Below are positions 54,180 through 63,562 of a stretch of 63,562 nucleotides of DNA, piece by piece. Origin of the DNA: Apostichopus californicus (Eukaryota; Echinodermata; Holothuroidea; Aspidochirotida; Stichopodidae). Positions within the stretch are counted from its first letter, which is position 1. The number at the start of each line of letters is the position of its first letter. The notes below the pieces were generated by a model. That model saw only the letters and a list, made by a program, of their open reading frames with translations. It was not told where the DNA came from and ran no database searches. The translations under genes were made by a program, and so were the position numbers. The stretch spans positions 1 to 63,562 of the forward strand of contig JAIPMN010000906.1 in NCBI GenBank assembly GCA_020650975.1, read 5' to 3'.

Positions 54180-57100
54180 CTGTGGGATAGAAAATTTAGG
54201 CTTGTACTGTACAGTAAAAGATAACACCGAGAAAAAAATTGAAAATTACACCCATACCCACTTGTACTGTACAATAAGAAGAAACATAGTTGATAAAACA
54301 ATTCATCCAAAACTTTTTTTTAATTTTTTTTTTTTTTAATGTTTCATTCACTTTTATAAATGAACTAATCACATAGTCAAGATAAATGGACCTCAATTAT
54401 GGTAAACTCTATTATCACTTTGCTTCGACAAAATTTATAAAATGTAAAGATACTGTATATGGTTAGTTTGTAGAGCCTCTAACATTACATTGTGATGAAG
54501 TACATACTAAATTACACTCATACCCACTTGTACTGTACAATAAGTATTACACCGAGAAAACATAGTTGATAAAATAACTCATCCAAAAGTGTTTTTTTTT
54601 TTAACGTTTTGTTCACTTTTATAAATGAACTAATCACATAGTCAAGATAAATGGACCTCAATTATGGTAAACTCTATTATCCCTTTGCTTCGACAAAATT
54701 TATGAAATGTAAACATACTGTATATGGTACTGTAAGTTTGTAGAGCCTCTAATGATCATTACATTGTGATGAAGTACATGATAAATGTTTCCCACAAGCA
54801 AACAAGAATGAAAAACAGACTGCACAGTCAAGAGATCAGATTCGATAAACGGGGGGAGGGGGGGGGGGCTATCTCATTGCAAGCTTTCTATGTCAATCCG
54901 AAAGGTCGGTAATGTACAGTGCCTGTTACCATGGCTACAGCACTGCATTGTATCTGCATTGAGGAACAGAGTATATATTTCAATGAGCCAAATTAATTAG
55001 TGACACTTTCTTGGCTTCTACTACCCCATTATTCACAGGTTAGATCATGATAATGACTACTGTACAATGCAAGAAACAGTGTAATTTAACAGTACTTACT
55101 GAAAGTGCACTAGAACAGGCACAATGATCTCATGATAAAGACAGCAAACTTAAATACGTTTGAGTAGTGTTGCTATGCACTAGAAGAGGGTGGGGAGGTG
55201 AAGGGGATGGTTAGGGGATGTTTATGTGAGGGGAAGGAGATGGTAAGGGGAGAGAGGGTGCAAGGGTTATGAGAACATAATTAATGTATTCATGTACAGT
55301 ATGCGTGGTGTATGTGTGCATAAGGGTCGGGAGGTGAAAGGGATGGTTAGGGGATGTTTATGTGAAGGGGAGGGGATGGTATGGGGAGAGGGTGGAAGGG
55401 TTATGAGAACATAATTAATGTATACATGTACAGTACTTATGCGTGTATTTGTGCATGAGGGTGGGGAGGTCAATGGGGATGGTTAGGGGATGATTATGTG
55501 AGGGGGAGGGGATGATAAGGGGAGAGAGGGTGGAAGGGTTCTGAGATCATAATGAATGTATGTGTACAGTATGCGTGTATGTGTGCATGAGGGTGGGGAG
55601 GTGAAGGGGATGGTTAGGGGATGTTTATGTGAGGGGGAGGGGATGGTAAGGGGAGAGGGTGGGAGGGTTATGAGAACATAATTAATGTATGTACAATATG
55701 TATACATATGTTCAGTATGAATGCATGTGTGTATGGGTGTTTGTCATGTATGTATGCATACTAAATTTGTACATAGTAAATAGTACATTTACAGTTAATG
55801 TATACCAAAATCAATCAAAATTTCTTGAAGAAGTAAGTGTAGATTGAGGTTTAGAAATCAGGTATCTAAAGCAGATTGTTGTTTTATACTTACTTGTTTT
55901 ACTAAATGATGTGGCCTTCTCAGTACAAGCCTTAATGTTTAAATCATGCTTCTTCTAAAAACCACAACGAGAAATGGTTTTGTCAACTTGCCAAGTCCTT
56001 TCAAATGAGCTTAGATATTGATCGGCCAGTTTTCGCCACATTTGTGCATCAAAGTGATTTTTTGAAGCGATGAGAAAATATTTAATTTAGTTCCTTTGTT
56101 TAAGAAAAGGTTACTGAATTTGTTTAACTATATTTCCTGTATCCTTATCAATCATGGTTTACATAGATCCCTATAAAATAGGGGGGAAAAGAGATGATAC
56201 TTTTAAACAAATACAAGGAAAATGGCTTCATCATGACACAGACCATTTTCCAGCGATTACCGGTTACAGAGATCAACCCCGCCCCTCGTTAGTCACCATG
56301 CCTTTGGCTTGTGACTCACAGATCTAAGAGCTGTCTAACTGTTACAGGTTTCACACGTCAGCACACAGTCACGCATCACTTAATCTTATCTGATTAAGCA
56401 CACATTTACTGAACCCTGTTTATGGTTCGATGGCTTTGACGATACATTCCCGCCATTGTAGTAGCGAAACTTTGGCTTTCGTGTCAAGTCTTAGAGTAAA
56501 CTTATAAGCAAAACACAAGTACATAAATGCTTCAAAGAAAATGAAAGCAAGTTCAAAATCAATAGACAATAGACTTGTCAATAGTGACTATCAAACCAAA
56601 ATGTGGGGGTTGACACTTTATGAAATCTAATTCAAAGTAAAGCCAAGTGCTCTGCAAGCAAAACAAAATCCTGTTCAACATTACATAATCCTTTTTAAAA
56701 GGCTAAGGAGCAATATTTCTGTATATAAAAGTACCTCATGTGTGCCTAATACACCAGCTACCTGAATTTGTGTACATACCGTACTTAAAACCCGGTAAAT
56801 ATTGACTCGAAACAAGAGTTTTCATCAAACAAAGACGATAAGACCCACTCGTAATTTCTTCTTTTAACAACACCACTGTAAGGTAAATGGGTTCTCCATC
56901 TTTTCTTATTTCTTTCGTTTTTTCGATCTACCCAGAATCGTTTCGGAGAGTATTAAGTTAATCACATGATTGTACAGAATGTATTAAAAATGCAGATAGT
57001 TAATTTCATAGATTAAACTAAGCCACAGACTTTCCAGTGATTCCATTGTTTGTATTGTACCAGGCTTAGTCCATCACTCAGCCTCACAGATCTGTACTCC

Positions 57101-60100
57101 TACAGTACTTGTACACAGCCCGGCATTTTGACATGTATCTAGTTGAGATTCTAGTGGAAGATAAAGTACTTGTACTCACACTTAGGGCCTCGTACCAGTG
57201 GTAAAACTATATGGGATGGAGGAGGCGTGGGGGGGGGGGAAGGTGTTTAGGGCCTCCGAAAGTTGTCAGAAAATAGGTACTACCCCTGCCCTCTTGAAAA
57301 GCATTGGGCTCCTCAAAGAAAAAAAAGTCTAGCCCCTGAGTTGTACTCATGTTTTGTTTGTACTCATAGTGAGGAGAATTATGGTACTCGCAAAATGCTT
57401 TTGTATTAAATTTTTTTTTTTTTTTTTAAATAAATTTTTTTGTTCTAATGTACTAAAAGCTTATCCAAGCTACTTTGAACTACACTGTCGTGGGAATCTA
57501 ATAGTTATAACGTTGCAAACCTCAAAGAAGCTGCCATACTTGATGTAACCACTCATAGTCAACCGTGTACGGGATGTCCTTTTCAGTCCCCACGGAAAAC
57601 TCACCTCGGATCATTTGCCTTTGTACAGGTGCCTGTCAGGGTGATTTGCGATTAATAAACATAAGGTGTTTGACACCAGTAAAGAAGCATCATTAGCATA
57701 CAGTAGCATATAAAACCGGACGAACAACCAACGTCAGTGAATCTGCAAGCTTCCTCTATGCATATTCATAGATTTGAACTAGAAACTGGGGGTACTGTAC
57801 TAAAGTCACCACCAATCGTCGCAGCAGCCTATACACAGAGTCAAGGTACGCTGAAAAGTGAATTCCACTGACCTAATTGCTCCTGGCGAAAACTGTCCGG
57901 TGGGTTGACGTACCGCATGGTACTTGCGTCCAACTTCCAGCCGTGTTTCGTACACTTTAGGACACTGTTGAAGAGAAACCAATGCATTGAAAGAAAATGG
58001 TCATATTTGGCACACTTTGGTTAGAGAGGAATTCTTTATACGGTGTGCTACCACTCGAACATGTGCGAATTGCTATAAAAGCCTTTTTGCTCATACATGT
58101 ATCTACGGTATTGTATTGTACGGTTTCTGGAAGGGTGCCCTCACTGTGACAACACGTCTTTACAAACATTTAACATGGACGGATGCACAGATACCTACAG
58201 TAGATGATTGATGCCATATCAGTGACAAAGATATATTCCAAAGAAAAGTGTATACTATCTATCTATATAGTTCTCAAGTTAGTTTCATGGTGACGACACC
58301 ATGATTGTGAGTGTCCATAGGATATAATGTGCAACTCCCTACTCAGGGAATCAGCCAGAAATCCCATTTCGCAGCTCCCCGCTTTGGATATTGTAGCACG
58401 GGGAAGAGGTCTGTAAAGGACAAGGTGTGGGCCCCACACAACCAACCCCCACCCCCCCACACCCAATTTGCTAAACGTTTCTTTGACGGAGAGCTCAGCT
58501 CACATGCAATATGACGGCATCATTTTGAGACTACTCCCACAGACAAATCTGCCTTCATTTCCTATAATTAGTATCTTAAAATTAATTAAAAGCTGAAAAA
58601 ACCTTAAACTTAAAAATCTCTTAAGAAAGTCTGCATTTATAACATGTACAATAGTTCCGTTCTTTTTTAGTTACACTTCTCGAAACATTTTGGCTTTTGT
58701 GTACTTGACCCTTGAACTTCAAGCCACTGTACCTCAACAGGCTTTATAAGCAGTGTGTGCAGACTGGATACAATGTAGAATGCAACCATATTTTCTGTTT
58801 CCACTGGCCTCCGCCCCCCCCTCCCCCAGTGGTCAATCTGTGGGGACATCACAATCTCAAAGCATTGGTGGGGACTGTAGTGCCAATAGTATGATCAATT
58901 CTGTATAAAAAGTATCTTTCATAGGACAGGAAATTACTTGTCTGTTAGCTCTATGCACAAAATGTCTGCTCGTTAGTGTACACGATAATTTAACCATAAA
59001 CTTCCCCCCTCTTTCGAGGGCAGCTTTAATAACCGGAAGACGACTGTAATTCATTAAAACAATGTTGTCACTCTGCTACAAAGTCATGACGTTCAATATT
59101 GATCGACTATGCATCGATCGCATACATTGTTTTTCACTTTAAATTAATATCGATTAATTTGTAGCATTGTGTACACACTCGTTTTGAATATTCTTGCTGT
59201 GAGTATCCCGCAGCTCTACGATACATACTGTATCTCAGGGATGAGCGTAATGTAAAAAAAAATTCCGGAACTTTGCAAAAGTTGCAGTATAGGCTCCAGT
59301 TTGCATATGCTACAGTGTGTTAGGATAATAGGCTTTTGTCCCCCTGCAGGTTGGATATCCATAGGTAATGAAAAACATGAGGACGACGGATCAAATGATA
59401 CAGTAAAGCTGTTGTTGGAAATTCACGGAAATTGAGAGGTGTAAATCTCGGAGGTAGAAAAGAAATCACCGATATTCAGCGAATTCGCGGAAAAAGCTCA
59501 TGCCTGATATCTATAGCTGTGTGCACGTCTGTAACGAAATCAGAGACAATACATGTCAGCCCTCTACCTGGGCCTAGTTTTTTGCTACAAGTATATCTAA
59601 AACACTTCTTTGGGTTCAAATTTTTAGGATGTCTCTACTTTTCTCGACCTGTCATGCATGAAAGGTCTTACTGCAGAGAATTGTGAATAAAGAAAGGAAA
59701 AAAAAAACCACACTCTCTACTTGAAACATCTCCAGAATTTCAAAACAGAGCAACTTTTGTGTATAAATATACAAAAGAAGTTCATTACTTAGCCAATTCA
59801 TAAAGCTACAGGATGTTATAATGTACAGTACATATTTGTTATTGCCTCTACTGTTCATAGTGACTGTGTAGCAAGGCTGACTCACAGTAGTAGCCAATTT
59901 AGATTGTTCGAAGAACAAGTGATTAATGGACCTTTGCAAGGTAAATTACGCTACGGAACAACCAAATTGATACAGTATACAACAGTAACAGTTCGTATCT
60001 TTACAATGGATGAAATTTACGGTAATGGTTCCCGGGTTGGGACTATTGACTAAGTTACTACGTACAGAATTCAACATGAACCTCCATCAAAAAAGTTCTG

Positions 60101-62354
60101 TACCCGTTATGAACCCAGCGTACCGTACCGTACATACAATTTAATAACAACCATTTAAACAAATATAACCTTAATTTAGTGACTGTGCTACGGTAGCTAT
60201 TTAATCCCAGACAGAAGACTTTGTTTAATTTTTTAAAAAATTTAAAAATGTTAAGAAGTTTTCAGTGATGTTTCCTTGTAAAGTTGTCACAGGTAGGAAA
60301 CAATTTTTTTTGCTGAAATGGTCCTCACCGAGAACCTTAATAGATAGATATTTGCAAGTTATTTTCTCTACAGGTTTCAACATCTTGCCCAGAAAAACTC
60401 TTGTGATTAACCTTGCAGATTATATGTGGCTTGGATTATAAATGTACTATCTGATAGCTCCTGATTGACTGCTGTAGACTTGAATAAACACATATGACAG
60501 ACACATAGTGTGCAATACATAGCTGTGCTACTCTACTATGCTGTATTTAAGGGTACAAGCTTGTGACAGCATTTTACTTTTAAACGGTTATTATTATTAT
60601 CACAACTTAGTGCAGTTGTTGACAGGAGACAGGTAAGTGACACTGTGTGCAGTATTAATATCCATTTAATGATCATTACCAATATAACAGGTGCCTACTT
60701 TACACAGTAATTTAATACAATTTAAGCTAGCCACTAAAGAATAATCAATCATTATTTAAAAATACCTAGGTCTACTGTACGCTCAAAAGAAATTGATGAA
60801 TCCCAATATATACTTTTATTTTAATCAATCTTCTTGAGGTAATAGTCTCGTTGTGATGTTACCATAGGGAAGGTCAGAGGTCCAAGATGCTGACAGTACA
60901 CGTCACACCTCCAAGCAATTCACCATCGCCATGGTTGTAGTTCTACTGTGGCATAGATCTCTCAAAAGGGGAAGTTTATGTTGGCATTAATCCACAGAAA
61001 ATGCCTAAAATTCTTCCTAATAAGCTGCTTCATTTTCTTTGAATGTCTCTGATTCACGCTCCGCTATCTTTTTTGTTCTTTCTCCCCCTCAAAATGTAAT
61101 CAAACTGTTTGCTTTTCTTTGAAGGGTTGTTAATCATTTGCCTGTCCTCAAAGGTCAAAAGGTAATGTGTACGTATATATCCTACTGTACATATATACTT
61201 TTAGAAAACCAACCCCTGTTTACTGTGCATATAAAGCATGACCTTTGGCACTGATATACTGTATGTAGTATAATGTACACTTCCCTCAAGCCTTACTGAC
61301 CATGAAGAAGTATCGTGATATAGTTTAGTGCTACTAATATGTACTGTTCAGTACGTACATGTGCAGAGCGTTGTAATAAAGCATGTTTCTGTAATCGTGG
61401 TTAAAGTTGAGTGGGATACTGGCATGGTACGAGTGGATAAATTAAATAAACTATTTACTTTAATACTGTAGCCTACGGCCAGGGTTCTCCATACTGCAGG
61501 TGGTACGTCAGTGAAATCTGACCTGTTTAAGGTTTCAATCCTTGCATTCCCCAATGGTACACCTACTGTACATATGTCAGGTATGCTTGCCCTTATTGAC
61601 CAGGAAGGTTTAAGCACCATACTCAATATGGGACATCATCATGCCAAGCATGAGATTCGTCAAAGCTTCTGTTCTTGAGATACCATGTTTACAAGGTTTT
61701 CAGTTTGCCCTGTGGTGACCTACAATAGTATGACCTTTTGATCCCAGCCAAAAAACAATAGCAACAGAGAACTCAATGTGGTAAATGTCCACATACAAAG
61801 TTTGTATGAAGTCTATCTAACTTTAGAATATTGAGTTATTGTATTTTCAAGCCAAAGCATCACCCACCCACACGCACACATACATGCACGCACCCACACA
61901 CACACAATCATGACCGCAATGACTCCTTTTGCTTTCAGCAAGGAAACAATAAAAAGAATTTCTGAAGCCCAGCTGTTAGCTTTGTCAAATACACAGATGG
62001 CACAGGGGGCACAAGAATTATACCCCATATCATGTCTGTTGTAAAACACCTGGCTATTTCGTGGAAAACATGTGCTTAAACTCATGTTTAAATCTATCAA
62101 GGCCCTCAATCATGCGTATGTTTGTAGGAAGGGAGTTTTCTTGTTTACCATTTGGTGCTATCTTCGATATCAGCAATGAAGGTGCCTCCTTGATGTTTAC
62201 ATTTGTTGAGGCAGGCTCTGTAGGTATCCGTCCCCGGTTCCTTGAAGACCACATATTTTTCGCTCCCTGAGACGTTGATGAGGTTGACTCCATCCTTGAG
62301 GTTATCGGTTTCTTCTCGAGATAGGGAGAGCACTTGCACCTCCTGCTGGTCCAT
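54070..62354 (-). CDS. CMAH: CMP-N-acetylneuraminate hydroxylase, N-terminal part (3 exons seen)
   Basis: CMAH converts CMP-Neu5Ac to CMP-Neu5Gc in the cytosol using cytochrome b5 electrons. The three exons (206, 92 and 110 bp) encode 136 residues of a protein that is about 590 residues in mammals. The Rieske [2Fe-2S] ligands are all present: C52-x-H54 in CLNKCKHQGG and C73-x2-H76 in LKCTKHGWKLD. The 18-residue spacing between H54 and C73 equals mammalian CMAH. The metallo-hydrolase-like catalytic part is absent from the window. Either the remaining exons lie beyond a break, or the gene is a fragment. The genes are not otherwise linked: MAPKBP1 follows on the same strand. Confidence 0.88.
54248..54779. 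repeat. 266-bp tandem duplication
   Basis: Two adjacent copies start ACACCCATACCCACTTGTAC (54248) and ACACTCATACCCACTTGTAC (54514) and run through ATAGTCAAGATAAATGGACC to GATGAAGTACAT. Differences are mainly in the poly-T length and small indels. The array lies in CMAH intron 2, starting about 70 bp upstream of the exon 3 acceptor. Confidence 0.88.
55188..55700. repeat. G-rich minisatellite, period about 132-136 bp, 3.8 copies
   Basis: GGGTGGGGAGGTG-type starts occur at about 55188, 55324, 55459 and 55591. Each unit carries GATGGTTAGGGGATG, GGGGAGGGGATGGTAAGG, and ends ATGAGAACATAATTAATGTA then TGTACAGTATGCG. The plus strand is strongly purine (G) rich. It lies in CMAH intron 2. Confidence 0.9.
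57873..57964 (-). CDS. CMAH: CMAH, exon 2
   Basis: A 92-bp exon, acceptor TCTCTTCAACAG, donor TTAG|GTCAGT. Its first base completes a Cys codon, followed by VLKCTKHGWKLDASTMRYVN and PPDSFRQEQL. It matches mammalian RCTKHNWKLDVSTMKYINPPESF and contains the second Rieske ligand pair (C-x2-H). It is only 31 codons and easily overlooked. Confidence 0.93.
57965..62148. other. CMAH intron 1
   Basis: This 4.2-kb intron holds a CA/CACG-rich run at about 61864-61908, C-rich runs near 58445-58465 and 58813-58828, and many TACTGTA/TACAGTA words. A 92-codon minus frame at 61348-61626 has no recognisable domain. No exon, transposon or RNA gene could be supported. Confidence 0.6.
62149..62354 (-). CDS. 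CMAH: CMAH, first coding exon
   Basis: It starts at ATG (62354) with MDQQEVQVLSLSREETDNLK and ends after ADIEDSTK plus two bases, donor AAATG|GTAAAC. It carries RACLNKCKHQGGTFIADIED, the first Rieske pair (C-x-H), equal to mammalian RACKNMCKHQGGLFIKDIED. The start is chosen because the N-terminus is the usual length of the family (about 50 residues before the Rieske Cys). Reading past the donor gives Trp then a stop, so the exon must be spliced. Confidence 0.93.
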
Positions 62355-63562
62355 AGTTATACAGTCTCAGTCTGAATTTTTAAAGTCTGCATTTTAGAAG
62401 CCGAATAAAAAAAAAAACAGTAAAACTATCGACAAAACAAAATGGTTTACAACCTGGGGACAACATGCACTTTTAATCTCATTACTTACATGATAAATGA
62501 GGCATGACAGCTAACATGAATTTATTCCAAATTTTCTGTTTCTGGGACAGATTAAAAGAAACATAGGCATATATATATTTAGAAATTAAAATTTAAAATG
62601 TGGCACCAAAAGTTGAGATCACGCTGCTGTTCTCAAACTAAATAAGTGGTTGCTCATTTTATACCATATATCTTTGGACCATACTGAGTCTGCCTGACTA
62701 ATGGTTTATACTCAGCAATTATGACGAACCTACAAGGTTACAATTAGAAAAGGTCTGTTATAGCATAAAAATTCAAGAGTATTGAAGTGTGGAAACAAAG
62801 CGAAGAAGGTATTATGGCATTTCCTGGAATTGACAAGGTCGATTTTTGAAGGGCAGCATTTTTCTGGAAAAATTCAACAATGAGCATTGGTTTCTGATGC
62901 CCTGACTGTTCATTAACTTGCTGTAGCCCAAACAAAATAATCCATAGCTTCCTCATATAGGCCTAGCATAGTACAACTACAATGCATTGTAAGACAATGT
63001 AATAATACAACCCTGTATGAACAGGATATTTATACAGGTTGAAAGAGGTTTAGCAACATAAAGAGCATTGAGTCACTTTACACATTACAATATCAGTTTC
63101 CATTTTAATATCCTTTCTCTTAGTATGTTTGCTCATTTGACAATTTACACAGTTGGGGACCAGGTGTACAACAAAAGCATTAATGAAAAAATTAACTAGA
63201 CAATCAAATATACAATTCTACACCAAATAAGACCATTTATCAATAAAAATTGACAACAAGTTTCATCAGTCAATCATTAAGCAAACCTACTTTAGTCAAG
63301 TACCATTTTTGCCACAAATGCTACAAGGATAAACCCAGAAATCAAACATTCCTGAGAATAAGGTACCCTGAGATTATCTTGCCTTTTTCATATGACAAAA
63401 AGAAACATTACTGCTAGAAGTTTTTGCTATCTTTAGGTAAAAAGGTACATCTTCAGTATTTTGTATGCAAGATAATAGTTAATACCCTTACTAACCATTC
63501 AATTTCAAATGTGTAATTTCCAGACTTGAGGTTTCTAGAATTAGCCTCTATGGTAGGCGAAC
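62355..63562. other. Upstream of CMAH start; 5'UTR/promoter side, nothing specific seen
   Basis: This is an AT-rich flank on the 5' side of the CMAH ATG. A 5'UTR and possibly an upstream non-coding exon should lie here, but neither a splice junction nor a TATA-type promoter could be picked with confidence. A 70-codon minus frame at 62744-62956 has no known similarity. The dense TACTGTA words of 43-62 kb are absent here. Confidence 0.5.

Noticed and set aside
56800-56884. Minus-strand stretch starting VVLLKEE after a TTTACCTTACAG acceptor, considered as the MAPKBP1 YPAGCVVVL exon or an extra CMAH exon
   Set aside because: Similarity is limited to VVLL. It lies between CMAH exons 2 and 3, which already join perfectly in frame and in alignment.
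61348-61626. 92-codon minus-strand frame in CMAH intron 1 as a missing CMAH exon
   Set aside because: No CMAH motif. Exons 1 and 2 already join in frame and preserve the 18-residue Rieske spacing.

Overview
The window is animal genomic DNA: AT-rich, intron-rich and full of transposon debris, with two genes on the minus strand. It carries part of a CMP-N-acetylneuraminate hydroxylase gene (CMAH, a mainly deuterostome sialic-acid enzyme) and part of the single invertebrate counterpart of MAPKBP1/WDR62. Together with the tRNA-derived SINEs, the CR1/L2-like LINE tail and the AGGTCA-rich dispersed repeats, this suggests an invertebrate deuterostome, most likely an echinoderm. The class is not provable from the sequence alone.

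Layout along the plus coordinates, with genes running right to left. 62.35-54.07 kb holds CMAH coding exons 1-3, which encode the start codon, the complete Rieske [2Fe-2S] ligand set (C-x-H in exon 1, C-x2-H in exon 2) and the linker after it. The rest of CMAH, about 450 residues with the metal-binding catalytic part, is not visible. 54.07-42.43 kb has no exon I can recognise. It is built of TTAA-flanked and hAT-like non-autonomous elements, a SINE and long tandem repeats. 42.43-2.90 kb holds 30 phase-consistent exons of MAPKBP1/WDR62 encoding 1574 residues to a stop. They start inside the first WD40 blade and run through about 12 WD40 blades into an acidic, serine-rich tail that ends in C-terminal helices. 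The first exon or exons (start codon and the beginning of the first blade) were not found. 2.9 kb to the left edge is 3' flank with SINE copies.

All 33 exons have AG acceptors and GT donors, and each junction within a gene keeps frame, so the models are strong where they exist. I derived them by hand from splice sites and family alignment, without a search. The two genes are unrelated in function: CMAH makes CMP-Neu5Gc, while MAPKBP1/WDR62 is a JNK-pathway, centrosome and spindle scaffold. I infer no operon-like cooperation.

Three things deserve a second look. First, CMAH loses its 3' exons and MAPKBP1 its 5' exons on the two sides of one repeat-filled interval, as expected of a deletion, rearrangement or assembly misjoin. 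Second, the heptamer TACTGTA/TACAGTA is about ten-fold denser between roughly 43 and 62 kb than in the rest of the window. Third, two different MAPKBP1 exons have their 3' ends and splice donors tandemly duplicated into the following intron. No CRISPR, operon, phage or other prokaryote-type system is present, and no functional RNA gene was found. Introns not listed separately showed nothing recognisable.
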